Shown: positions 11,503-20,928, counted from the first letter of the stretch. The stretch is 64,000 nucleotides of DNA from Acholoe squamosa (GCA_949317995.1 OX439043.1:6378501-6442500); one strand, 5' to 3'. Made by a program: numbers and translations. The notes: generated by a model from the letters alone, not told the origin.

Positions 11503-12021
11503 TTAAAGGCACTTTTTGTCATTCTTCTTTGTCTCAGAGTTCTTTGACTTAGTAGATGCAGTGTCTTTTGTGACATTTTTCCTGGCAGGTGGGGTTTTGG
11601 TAGGTTTGCTTCCTGTGACCTTTTTCTCATTTAGAATAGTTTGTGATTGTGTGGGGGGTTTTGGTGTACCCTCCTGAATCATTTCTCTAGTCTTTGAGCG
11701 TGTGGTCATAGGACACAAATGGTTTGATGCTTCCTCTCCCTGCATTGGTTCAAAGAATCTGACTGATTTAGAAGTTGCTTGAGTAATAGCATATATTGTG
11801 TCTTCTGGATCTTCATCATCTGAGTCAGGTGGGGTGAAGGGTGGCTCCTTAGGAGTTGCCTTCAGCATCTGATTGAGTGATGAGAATTCAATAGGCTCGA
11901 AGTCATTATCTGGAAAGAGTTGTGAGTATTCTCTCTCACAGTGGCAAAACACATAGTGTGTAGATTGCTTCAAGATACCCCTTGGGTGTCTCTGGCCTTT
12001 CAATGGTGTTGGGTGGATCAT
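11503..12021 (-). CDS. Third ORF of the Gypsy element, 172 aa, unknown function
   Basis: Begins with ATG at 12021, overlaps the 3' end of pol by 86 bp in another frame, and ends at 11503. The product starts with a short segment rich in H/R/C, then has an acidic patch (TPPDSDDEDPEDT, about residues 63-75) and a long basic tail rich in K, T, S and P. A TRSKTREM stretch resembles the linker that often follows RNase H in Gypsy polyproteins, so this may be the frameshifted C-terminal tail of pol and not an independent gene. No integrase HHCC or DDE signature and no chromodomain is visible. I cannot assign a function. Confidence 0.5.
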   Translation of the reverse strand: MIHPTPLKGQRHPRGILKQSTHYVFCHCEREYSQLFPDNDFEPIEFSSLNQMLKATPKEPPFTPPDSDDEDPEDTIYAITQATSKSVRFFEPMQGEEASNHLCPMTTRSKTREMIQEGTPKPPTQSQTILNEKKVTGSKPTKTPPARKNVTKDTASTKSKNSETKKNDKKCL

Positions 12022-14557
12022 CCCTTTTGAATGGTACTTTCTTCGTTACTTTTGCAAACTTGGTTCTACTGGCTGCTCTAACTCTCCTTGGTGGGGGTGG
12101 AGGGTTAGTCATGGGTCCAGAATCTGGGTATTCTCTTCTAGACATAGCATCTGGTGGTATGTTATCATCACCTTTTACATGTTGGATGGTGAATGAAAAT
12201 TGTTGTATGTCTAGAGCCCATCTGGCCCATCTATGTGTGAGTCCTGTATTGGTTAATAGTGGGATTAGGGCTGCATGGTCTGTGTATAATTGGAAGTGTC
12301 TAGTCTCTAGATAGTGTCTGAAGTGTAATACTCCATACACTACTCCCAGTAGTTCTCTCTCTGTGGTATTGTAATTTCTCTCATGTTTGGAGAGGGTTCT
12401 ACCTGCAAAGGCTACTGGTCTGAGCACTCCTTCATTATCTCTCTGTGAGAGTACAGCTCCTAAGCTCACATTGGAAGCATCAGTTGCCAAACTGAACTCT
12501 TTCTCATAGTTTGGATATCTGAGAAGAGCATTGGTACAGAGGGCATGCTTTAATGTTTTGAAAGCATTATCTGCCTCTTGTGTCCAGACAAATGCTTTGA
12601 GATGTGTCTGTAGATCATACAATGGTCTAGCAATTTGGGCATAACCTTTGATAAACTTTTTGAAGTATTGGCATAGGCCTGTGAAGGATCTGACATTTTT
12701 GACTGATTTTGGTGTTGGGAAGGTTTTGATTGACTCCACCTTTGTGGGAGATGGTTGCAGTCCCATGGGTGTGACTCTCATTCCCAAGAAGTCTATTCTG
12801 TCTATGAAATATTCACATTTTGATTTCTTCAGTTTGAGTTTACCAACTCTTAGGCTGTTGAACACATCTTCCAGGTCATGGAAGTGTTGTTCGATTGATG
12901 GTGATAATACCAATATGTCATCTAGGTATGGTAGGGCACATTTGTACTTGAGTTTGTTCAGAATTAATGTGACTAGATGGCAGAATCCCGCCGGTGCCGT
13001 CGCTAAACCCATCGGCATCCTTTCATAGACATATTTTTTGTCATTTGCTATGAATGCGGTTTTATGCTGGTCCTCCTGTCTTATAGGAATTTGAAAAAAT
13101 CCCTGTTGGGCATCTAGCTTACTGAATACTCTTGGTCTGAGTGACCCTATCATGTCTAGAGTGTCATCGGCCCGGGGTGTAGATAAGGCTTGATTTATCG
13201 TGTTTTGGTTCAAATAACGAAAATCTGTGACGAGCCTATGGCCTCCCGATGATTTCTGTACTAAAAAGGATCTGGAAGCCCAGGGGCCTTCAGCACATTC
13301 TCTCAGAATGCCCTGTTGTACTAGCCTTTCACACTCTTCCCCTATTGCGGCCTGTTTTTCTGGTGTTTGTCTATATGGTAGGAAATGACATGGTACTGCC
13401 TCAGGTTTTACATGTATTGAGTGTGTATACAGGTGTGTGGCACCAATGTCTCCATCTTTTCCTACAAATACATCATCATACTTGGTCAGCAGTGATCCTA
13501 ATCTATCATGCTGATCTTTGGATGTGAGCACAGATTTTGGTGGAACATTCTCTTCCAATTCTGGCTCGAGGTCATGTGCCTCACTATGTATAGCAGCTAT
13601 TTCAGAGAGTCTGATTAAGTTGGGTTCAGGGTCAGCATATGTGGACTCACAGTCTGAGTCTGTGTCACTGAATTGAGTTATATCCTCAGGCCGTATGGCT
13701 GAGATGGATTGATCAGTGTGTGGGGTTGTGTCTGACACCTGTTGAGGTTTTTCTAAATCAGATTCCCTGACTTCCTGAACTAGAGCTATGATGGCACCCT
13801 TTTTGATTTTATGTGGGCGCCTGCTGGTGTTGAGTAACACTAGGGGATGTTTGTTATTTTCCCTGGGGGTTACTGCTGCCCTTTGAACTAGATATGGGGC
13901 ATTGTTATTTCTTTGGAGGTTATCTACTACTCCAGTTTTGCCTTGCAATGATTGAGTAGATGTGACTTTACCCAATACTGCAAGTTCAGAGAATGGAGGG
14001 ATGGTAAAATCCCTCACTGCCCTAATGGGTTTGAGAATTTGTTCAGGATCAACATTAAATTCAATTTGAGATTTTGTAGTGCTTAAGAAATCTGTGCCGA
14101 GAACAACGGGCTGTGTGAGGTTGGGAATTACAGCAAATTGGTATTGGAATCTGACACCTTGGATTCTAAAGTTCAGCATAGCTGAATGTCTAACATGACA
14201 CACCGATCCATCTGCCAAATGGATGTTGATTTTAGATTTCCTCAGTTGGATATGGAATCTCTTTTGGAGATCCATGAGGAATGATTGTCTGACACAGGTG
14301 ATAGTAGCACCTGTATCAACCAAACATTGTACATCTGAAACATCATATAGATTTGCATTGATACAGCCATTTTGAAGAAGTACAATAGAAAGCTTGGTAC
14401 TCTCACCTGTATCCTTTGATGATGAATCTGGTGGGGTGATGTGTATCACTGATGGACGTCTCCGTCTGTTAGATGGTAGATTTGCACTAGCAATTGTCTC
14501 TGGTTGGATCTTTGTTAATCCTGATTGATTGTTTGTATTTGGGGTGTCACAGTGCAC
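11936..14557 (-). CDS. pol: Gypsy pol: aspartic protease, reverse transcriptase, RNase H
   Basis: An 873-codon frame. Retropepsin: active-site VDTGA at residues 80-84, flap-region ADGS near 115, and VLGTDFL at 152-158. RT: KLDAQQGF with catalytic Asp about 482, MPMGLATAPAGF at 514-525, and YLDD at 544-547. RNase H: ATDAS (Asp 693), ERELLG (Glu 734), YTDH (Asp 760), PPDAMSR (Asp 803). A proline- and arginine-rich tail follows and the frame ends without integrase. The listed first codon is GTG. The frame is already open across the gag stop and lies -1 to gag, so translation is more likely by frameshifting than by independent initiation. It would make cDNA in the cytoplasmic particle formed by Gag. 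Family assignment is firm; the lineage within Ty3/Gypsy is not. Confidence 0.92.
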   Translation of the reverse strand: MHCDTPNTNNQSGLTKIQPETIASANLPSNRRRRPSVIHITPPDSSSKDTGESTKLSIVLLQNGCINANLYDVSDVQCLVDTGATITCVRQSFLMDLQKRFHIQLRKSKINIHLADGSVCHVRHSAMLNFRIQGVRFQYQFAVIPNLTQPVVLGTDFLSTTKSQIEFNVDPEQILKPIRAVRDFTIPPFSELAVLGKVTSTQSLQGKTGVVDNLQRNNNAPYLVQRAAVTPRENNKHPLVLLNTSRRPHKIKKGAIIALVQEVRESDLEKPQQVSDTTPHTDQSISAIRPEDITQFSDTDSDCESTYADPEPNLIRLSEIAAIHSEAHDLEPELEENVPPKSVLTSKDQHDRLGSLLTKYDDVFVGKDGDIGATHLYTHSIHVKPEAVPCHFLPYRQTPEKQAAIGEECERLVQQGILRECAEGPWASRSFLVQKSSGGHRLVTDFRYLNQNTINQALSTPRADDTLDMIGSLRPRVFSKLDAQQGFFQIPIRQEDQHKTAFIANDKKYVYERMPMGLATAPAGFCHLVTLILNKLKYKCALPYLDDILVLSPSIEQHFHDLEDVFNSLRVGKLKLKKSKCEYFIDRIDFLGMRVTPMGLQPSPTKVESIKTFPTPKSVKNVRSFTGLCQYFKKFIKGYAQIARPLYDLQTHLKAFVWTQEADNAFKTLKHALCTNALLRYPNYEKEFSLATDASNVSLGAVLSQRDNEGVLRPVAFAGRTLSKHERNYNTTERELLGVVYGVLHFRHYLETRHFQLYTDHAALIPLLTNTGLTHRWARWALDIQQFSFTIQHVKGDDNIPPDAMSRREYPDSGPMTNPPPPPRRVRAASRTKFAKVTKKVPFKRDDPPNTIERPETPKGYLEAIYTLCVLPL

Positions 14558-14580
14558 TGGCCCATCGGCACTGTGACATC

Positions 14581-16602
14581 CTAGTTTTCCTGGTTCTGTG
14601 GGGTGGTTGAGATGCTTGCCACCAGGAGCTTGGAGATTTGATCCATTACATGAGGTGGTATTTGGGGGTTACTTCGTTGGTTCCCCTGGTAACCTCTTGT
14701 GTCAGGTTTGTAATCCTCCTGGCGTGAGTTGGAACCCTGGTTATATTGACCAGAGTTGCTGTATTGACCGGAGTTATTGGATCTCTGGTTGTTGTAGGCG
14801 CCATTGTTGTTGTAGGATCCACTGTTGTAGTTCCTATGTGGACTCTGGCTCCTATTGTTGGATCCTTGGTTATAGGATCCAGAGTTGTTTGAACCCTGGC
14901 TGTTGTTGTAGGATCCAGAGTTGTTGTAGGATCCAGAGTTGTAGTTCCTATGTGGACTCTGGCTCCTACTGTTGGATCCTTGATTATTATAGGATCTGCC
15001 ATTACTTGGGGTTCTGTCTCTCCTATCACTGTATGAAGAGTTACCATTGTTGGAGTTGGAAGAGTTGTTGTCTTTCCTACTGTTGTGACCCCCCCGGTTG
15101 TTGTTGTTGCCCCCTCTACCTCTACCTCTATTGGATTGGTAGTTGGGGTCATAGTTATTTCCTCTGTATCTACCGGTAGGGTCTCTTGATGCAACCTTAG
15201 CCTCCTGTTGCCTTACATGGGCACTAGACATTAGGTTAACATCTTCATCTGAACTAGTGGTGATTTCCTGGACCTTTTTCTTAGTAGGCTGTGGGTTAGA
15301 CTCTGCATCCCTCACCTTCCTAGATCTTTCTTGGGTCTCAACCTCTAGGGCTAGGACTAGTGCTTGGTCAAAAGAGTCTATTTTCTTGTTCTCAAGAGCC
15401 ACAGAGATCCAGGGCCTCATGCCTTGGGTAAATGCCTTGCTTAGGATTTCATCACTTTGGCGTTGGGCATTACACACTTTCCTGAGATGGCATGCATAGT
15501 CTAGGACAGGTTCATCTACCTTTTGTGCACGGAGTGCAGTCCTTGAGATGATATTATCTCGAGTAGCAAAATACTCTTTTAATTTATTCACTACATTGGT
15601 CCATGTCAACATATCAGGTGTGGCACTCTCCCTGAAGGATTCAAACCAAGCTAGTGCTTGTCCTTCGAGGTACTTGGGTAAATATGTTACCATGGTGTCA
15701 CTGTCTGTTACTTTGTACTTATCCTTCAGATATTCTGGGAATTTGTGATCAATAAATAATGCTGTTGACATGAGTGGTGATGGGTGTGAAAAGGTTTTGG
15801 GTTTTGTTACCTCATGTAGCCTGATCTTTCTGTCATCCTGTTGTTTTCTGTCTATGAGTTTGGTCATGTTGGACACCATGGAGATTATGATGTCATCTTT
15901 GGATCCAGAGGCAGATGGTGTGACAACAGGTGTGATGGCAGGTGTGGGAGGCTGTGGGGTCTGGGATGATACCATCTTCATGAGATCTGCTATCTGTTGT
16001 TGTTGTCTCTCTAGGGACTTCCGCTGATCTTCCATGGCCTTCTGTTGAGCATCTATTGCTGCATTCCTCTCTGCCAGTTGTTGGTTGAGGATCCTCTCCC
16101 TTTCCTCCTGCTGGGACTTGTTGGTCTCTAGGGCAGTAACTGCATCTTGGATGGCCTTCTCATAGGCCCTTATCTTCTCAGCTGTCTGATTAGGTTGGGG
16201 GCCTTCATCGGTGTCCATGATGGAGGGTGTGGGGGAGGTGTCTCTGGAGGGGTGGCTGTCAAAGGCTGGAACTGGGGTGGAGGATCTAGATGAGGGTGTG
16301 GATCCACCCCCTGAGGCAGATCCTTCTTCCCCCGAGGTAGATAGCGTGAGTTGGGCGTCCTGTAGAGATCCCTGGGAAATGTTGGATCCCTGAGAACTGG
16401 TTGTTCCCTGAGTAGACAGGGTGGGTGGTGTGGGGTCTACTGAGTGTGGGTCTGTTGTATTGGAGGCTGGTTTGCCTCCTGTGGGCCTCCTAGATCTAGG
16501 TGGGAGGGAGACCTCTTCAACAGGCCCCTGACTACGTAAGGTCTTTGTGTGTTGTTCTGCCTGCTTGACTGATAAGGCCCTGATGTGTGTGGTGGACCTC
16601 AC
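14581..16602 (-). CDS. gag: Gypsy gag with RGG/Asn-Ser-rich tail
   Basis: The frame is open from 16602, but that codon is GTG; the first ATG is at 16218 (MDTDEG), which would give about 545 residues. From the frame start: S/T/P-rich low-complexity (1-128), a Q/E/R-rich probable coiled coil (about 140-215), a retrotransposon Gag domain (about 290-440, with YLPKYLEGQALAWFESF and ALRAQKVDEPVLDY), then a basic tail with RGRGRGGNNNNRGG and repeated SGSYN/SQSPHRNYN units. No CCHC zinc knuckle is present; the RGG and N/S/G/Y/Q-rich tail probably takes over RNA binding. Role: capsid formation and packaging of the element RNA. It ends at TAG, 24 nt before the listed pol start. Confidence 0.9.
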   Translation of the reverse strand: MRSTTHIRALSVKQAEQHTKTLRSQGPVEEVSLPPRSRRPTGGKPASNTTDPHSVDPTPPTLSTQGTTSSQGSNISQGSLQDAQLTLSTSGEEGSASGGGSTPSSRSSTPVPAFDSHPSRDTSPTPSIMDTDEGPQPNQTAEKIRAYEKAIQDAVTALETNKSQQEERERILNQQLAERNAAIDAQQKAMEDQRKSLERQQQQIADLMKMVSSQTPQPPTPAITPVVTPSASGSKDDIIISMVSNMTKLIDRKQQDDRKIRLHEVTKPKTFSHPSPLMSTALFIDHKFPEYLKDKYKVTDSDTMVTYLPKYLEGQALAWFESFRESATPDMLTWTNVVNKLKEYFATRDNIISRTALRAQKVDEPVLDYACHLRKVCNAQRQSDEILSKAFTQGMRPWISVALENKKIDSFDQALVLALEVETQERSRKVRDAESNPQPTKKKVQEITTSSDEDVNLMSSAHVRQQEAKVASRDPTGRYRGNNYDPNYQSNRGRGRGGNNNNRGGHNSRKDNNSSNSNNGNSSYSDRRDRTPSNGRSYNNQGSNSRSQSPHRNYNSGSYNNSGSYNNSQGSNNSGSYNQGSNNRSQSPHRNYNSGSYNNNGAYNNQRSNNSGQYSNSGQYNQGSNSRQEDYKPDTRGYQGNQRSNPQIPPHVMDQISKLLVASISTTPQNQEN

Positions 16603-16990
16603 TGACGTGTGGGAGACCTCACTGACGTGTGGGAGACCTCACTGACGTGTGGGAGACCTCTCTGACGTGTGGGAGACCTCTCTGACGTGTGGGAGACCTC
16701 ACTGACGTGTGGGAGACCTCGCTGACGTGTGGGAGACCTCACTGACGTGTGGGAGACCTCACTGACGTGTGGGAGACCTCACTGACGTGTGGGAGACCTC
16801 ACTGACGTTTGGGAGACCTTACTGACGTGTGGGAGACCTCACTGACGTGTGGGAGACCTCATTGATGTGTGGGAGATTTCATTGATGTGTGGGAGATCTC
16901 ACTGATGTGTGGGAGATCTCACTGACGTGTGGGAGATCTCACTGGTATGTGGGAGATCTCACTGGTATGTGGGAGATCTCACTGGTGACC
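16603..16990. repeat. 20-bp minisatellite in the 5' leader of the Gypsy element
   Basis: About 19 tandem units of actgacgtgtgggagacctc directly upstream (minus-strand sense) of the gag frame; substitutions increase towards 16990. It lies between the 51-bp repeat and gag, so it would be in the leader RNA. Confidence 0.93.
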
Positions 16991-17147
16991 TTGGTGGGCA
17001 TGGTGTCAAGGTCAAGGTCACTAGGTGGGTGGAGTGGGTTTTACTGTGTGTATGATTGTTCTTAGTTGTGTTACCAGCTTTAATTTTTATGAGCCTGTGA
17101 GAGATGGGATCTTAGTAGGATGTTCTCCACCACTTTGTCATGGTAGA

Positions 17148-17198
17148 GATTGGCATGATCAAGTTGTCATATGAGAAATATCATAAGACTAGTGGTAT
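17148..17198. repeat. 51-bp direct repeat, upstream copy
   Basis: Identical to 11356-11406 and in the same orientation; lies upstream of gag in minus-strand sense. Confidence 0.9.
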
Positions 17199-18761
17199 AT
17201 AGTGTAATTATCTCAAGGCTCTTATAAATAGTGTTATTTCCAGTTATCACTGGTTTATTCAGCTTTAGGCAACATGTAAGAAATATCAATCATACAGTAG
17301 TTAGTATGTAGGTAATTTGTACATACAGTAAACATACAGTAATTTATAAAGTACAATGTTCAGTTCCACTCCACCTGTGAGGTAATAATAATACAATGTC
17401 CAGCATAGTTCTAGGTGGGTTCCCACACCTAGCTCCTGACCTGCTGCTTAGAGGAATAGTGTAATAATGAATAACTTTACCCTCTGGTGGATGTCTTGGG
17501 GAAGATAGCCTCTGGCCACTAATGATGGAAACCCATGCCTGTCTAGCATAGTTTCACCATAGTGCAGTGGTATAGCAGGTAGCAGGAGATGACTGGAGAT
17601 GTTACCTCTGGAGTGGTTCTTGGTGTTCTGTCCTCCTGGAGGTGCAGACAGGCTATTTGTAGCAAATCTTGGAAAAGCACCTCCAGACTGACTGGAGCCA
17701 GCAGCATCTGCCTAACTCTACAATTGTTTGAGGGGAGTCTTTCAAGTGTCACAGGGGCACAAAGGACCCCCATGGGCGCCGCTGTGTCCCCCGTTGTCTT
17801 GGTCGGTTCTGCAAATTCAGACCCTCATATCTCGGTCGTTTATGCGTTTATAACCGCCATTTTGCGCATGCGCGGAGTTAAATATGCCAAGTTTATAATG
17901 CTCATTGGATAGGCGCGTAACTTCCGCCGGTTTGTCTGTAGGGAACTCGGAGCTCCTTTCAGTCTCCATGGCATAACTTCCTTAATAATGGGAGTTCCGC
18001 CTTGATCTTGGGCTCATTTTGACCGTCTAATTATGGGCTTTCCATAAATGCTTTGATATTTGACCTAGCTCGCTCAGGAGCGACGCTAGAGCGACCGGAA
18101 GGTTATGGCGTCGTGCTTATGTAACCCATTGTTCAGTTATTAGAGTGCTCAGACACTCATGACGGCGTCAGCGGTGCTCAGGCACCCGTGACGGCCGGTT
18201 GCATTCACTTACAAGTTATTAATTTGTGCATTGAACCATGAGGTCGCACACTGAGACCCTCATTTTTATTATATTGTGCAGTGAACCATTAGGTCGGAGC
18301 CTTTGATGTCAGAGAGAGTGTTTGTAACTGACCTGGCTGGTGTGCAGTGGGGCATGAACGCTCTTATACAAAGTTTGAGCGCTCTTATAGCTCTTAGAAC
18401 CAACCTATGTATTAATTTCATAGATATCCTTTGATTAATACAAAATATGTTACAATTTATGGAATAATAAAATGGTATATCATAATGACATAGATGGTGG
18501 CATTTAGCTTTATCTACTTGGGCGGGGTTTGCTCAGCTTTACTTTCATTGAGTGGAGATTACATGCCACCTCATGCCCCCCCAGCAGAAATTGACACCTT
18601 CTTGTCAACAACAAGACATATGGGCAGGATTTTACTGTCAAATATCATTATTGTTTTGATCTATTTTTTTGGTGATGGTGGCGGGAACAGAAATTACAGG
18701 AAATGTGAATTCAAAACAGTGCTAATATATACGTGTATTGAATTAACCGCCAAAGTCTCCA
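17199..18761. other. Unassigned region upstream of the Gypsy element
   Basis: No convincing ORF. CpG-containing sequence from about 17770 to 18200 stands out from its AT-rich surroundings and includes the promoter-like cluster listed separately. It may be a host promoter or first exon, or the remains of a 5' LTR. Confidence 0.4.
17854..17930. promoter_or_regulatory. Promoter-like cluster: YY1, NRF1, CCAAT, ETS-type sites
   Basis: Within 77 bp: ccgccatttt (YY1-like, 17854), gcgcatgcgc (perfect NRF1 palindrome, 17864-17873), attgg (inverted CCAAT, 17904), and cttccgccgg (ETS-like, 17921). This set is typical of CpG-type promoters of broadly expressed animal genes. Transcript direction is unknown. 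Confidence 0.5.
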
Positions 18762-19206
18762 TCAGGAGGTTAAATCAAAAGATCCTGGGATCGCAACCTC
18801 CGCGATCTTAGGAATTATTCTGCCTTATCCTATTAAGGGATCTTAAGATTAGACTGCGTTCACTTTTCCTAGCCAGCACTAAGATCGCTTCGATCTTAGC
18901 CTCAGCCCTCCTACACTATTCCAAGAAGTACTGACTGGGCACAGGGGTAAGAGTCCCAAAATAACAGTGTTTATACCATCATTCCCCATCCCCATATGGG
19001 CTAACAAAAGAGCACAGGGTGCAGTTGACCCCGTACAGTATTCAAGAGTTATTCCCATGAATGTATGATTTATGCTTGCCTATTAGAAGCATTGTGCCTG
19101 CCCAGGACAAAGAGAGAGAAGGGAAGAATTACCTTACAGTGCACTTAATGCATGAGTAGCCCCAAGAGCCCTCAAGGACACTCAGCAAACGTCCTCCCTC
19201 CCCTCT

Positions 19207-19213
19207 ATATATA
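19207..19213 (+). promoter_or_regulatory. TATA-like box upstream of the repeat ORF
   Basis: The text ctctatatatagatg lies about 36-40 nt upstream of the ATG at 19249. The short copies have ctttatg at this place, so the TATA motif is specific to the long form. Confidence 0.35.
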
Positions 19214-19248
19214 GATGCCAGTCCTACCTCCCTGTCACAAAGAAAACC

Positions 19249-20928
19249 ATGGTCCATTCTCCCATCCATCCCTCCTACCTCCCCCCTCCTGTGTACCAGC
19301 ACCCAGAGCCTTCTCCTACCTCCCTACCTACCCCTCCTACCTCTCCCCCCGTGTACAAACTCATAGAGGCCAGTCCTACCTTCCTACTAATCCCTCCTCC
19401 CTCTCCTCCCGTGTACAAACTCATAGAGACCACTCCTACCTTCCTACTAATCCCTCCTACCTCTCCCCCCGTGTACAAACCTATAGAGACCACTCCTACC
19501 TTCCTACTAATCCCTCCTCCCTCTCCTCCCGTGTACAAACTCATAGAGACCACTCATACCTTCCTACTAATCCCTCCTACCTCTCCCCCCGTGTACAAAC
19601 CTATAGAGACCACTCCTACCTTCCTACTAATCCCTCCTCCCTCTCCTCCCGTGTACAAACTCATAGAGACCACTCATACCTTCCTACTAATCCCTCCTAC
19701 CTCTCCCCCCGTGTACAAACCTATAGAGACCACTCCTACCTTCCTACTAATCCCTCCTCCCTCTCCTCCCGTGTACAAACTCATAGAGACCACTCATACC
19801 TTCCTACTAATCCCTCCTACCTCTCCCCCCGTGTACAAACCTATAGAGACCACTCATACCTTCCTACTAATCCCTCCTCCCTCTCCCCCCGTGTACAAAC
19901 TCATAGAGACCACTCATACCTTCCTACTAATCCCTCCTCCCTCTCCTCCCGTGTACAAACTCATAGAGGCCAGTCCTACCTCCATACCAACTCCTCCTTC
20001 CTCTCCTCCCGTGTACAAACCCATACAAACCACTCCTACCTCCCTACCCACCCCTTCTACCTCTCCTCCTGTGTACAAACCCATACAAACCACTCCTACC
20101 TCCCTACCCACTCCTCCTACCTCTCCTCCTGTGTACAAACCCATACAAACCACTCATACCTCCCTACCTACCCCTCCTACCTCTCCTCCCATGTACAAAC
20201 CCATAGAGACGACTCCTACCTCCCTACCCACTCCTCCTACCTCTCCTCCTGTGTACAAGCCCATATACACCCTTCCTACCTCCCTACCCACTCATTCTAC
20301 CTCTCCTCCCGTGTACAAACCCATAGAAACAACTCATACCTCCCTACCCACCCCTCCTACCTCTCCTCCCATGTACAAACTCATAGAGGCCACTCATACC
20401 TCCCTACCCAATCCTCCTACCTCTCCTCCTGTGTACAAACTCATAGAGACAACTCATACCTCCCTACCCACCCCTCCTACCTCTCCTCCTGTGTACAAAC
20501 CCATACAAACCACTCCTACCTCCCTACCCACCCCTCCTACCTCTCCTCCTGTGTGCAAACCCATAGAGACCACTCATACCTCCCTACCCAATCCTCCTAC
20601 CTCTCCTCCTGTGTACAAACCCATACAAACCACTCATACCTCCCTACCCAATCCTCCTACCTCTCCTCCCGTGTACAAACCCATAGAAACTACTCATACC
20701 TCCCTACCCACCCCTCCTACCTCTCCTCCCATGTACAAACTCATAGAGACCACTCCTACCTCCCTACCCACTCCTCCTACCTCTCCTCCTGTGTACAAAC
20801 TCATAGAGGCCAGTCCTAACTCCCTACCTGCCCGTCCTACCTCTCCTCCCGTGTACAAACCCATAGAGACCACTCCTACCTCCCTACCCAATCCTCCTAC
20901 CTTTCTCCCTATGTGTACAAAGCCATAG
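19249..20928 (+). CDS. Repeat-encoded ORF, Pro/Thr/Ser-rich (559 codons), doubtful gene
   Basis: Starts at an ATG in strong context (aaaaccatgg) downstream of a TATA-like box and runs through about 27 units of a 20-residue repeat, consensus PPVYKPIETTPTSLPTPPTS. Typical variants are P/L, E/Q, T/A, P/H, V/M and S/F. There is no signal peptide, no hydrophobic segment and no Cys-rich domain. Many substitutions fall in third positions (ccc/cct, gag/gaa, acc/aca/acg). It ends after a 62-bp unit shifts the frame. Because 60 is divisible by 3 and the units lack stops, other frames are also open (for example 19215-20819), so openness alone proves nothing. The Y-K-P and T/P/S composition recalls adhesive or mucin-like proteins; that is inference only. 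Confidence 0.35.
   Translation: MVHSPIHPSYLPPPVYQHPEPSPTSLPTPPTSPPVYKLIEASPTFLLIPPPSPPVYKLIETTPTFLLIPPTSPPVYKPIETTPTFLLIPPPSPPVYKLIETTHTFLLIPPTSPPVYKPIETTPTFLLIPPPSPPVYKLIETTHTFLLIPPTSPPVYKPIETTPTFLLIPPPSPPVYKLIETTHTFLLIPPTSPPVYKPIETTHTFLLIPPPSPPVYKLIETTHTFLLIPPPSPPVYKLIEASPTSIPTPPSSPPVYKPIQTTPTSLPTPSTSPPVYKPIQTTPTSLPTPPTSPPVYKPIQTTHTSLPTPPTSPPMYKPIETTPTSLPTPPTSPPVYKPIYTLPTSLPTHSTSPPVYKPIETTHTSLPTPPTSPPMYKLIEATHTSLPNPPTSPPVYKLIETTHTSLPTPPTSPPVYKPIQTTPTSLPTPPTSPPVCKPIETTHTSLPNPPTSPPVYKPIQTTHTSLPNPPTSPPVYKPIETTHTSLPTPPTSPPMYKLIETTPTSLPTPPTSPPVYKLIEASPNSLPARPTSPPVYKPIETTPTSLPNPPTFLPMCTKP

Larger units (their letters stand above)
11356..17198 (-). mobile_element. Ty3/Gypsy-type retroelement without integrase
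   Basis: Three minus-strand ORFs in the order gag, protease-RT-RNase H, small third ORF, bracketed by a perfect 51-bp direct repeat (11356-11406 and 17148-17198). Protease, RT and RNase H catalytic residues are all present and both large frames are uninterrupted, yet no integrase domain follows RNase H or sits between protease and RT. No long terminal repeats of normal size are visible. Either the 51-bp repeats are all that remains of the LTRs, or the true boundaries lie elsewhere. The element appears non-autonomous for integration. Confidence 0.8.

Noticed and set aside
14598-15194. Cys/Tyr-rich plus-strand and Thr-rich minus-strand ORFs over the gag tail
   Set aside because: Alternative frames of the repetitive gag C-terminus; the gag frame continues a proper Gag domain.
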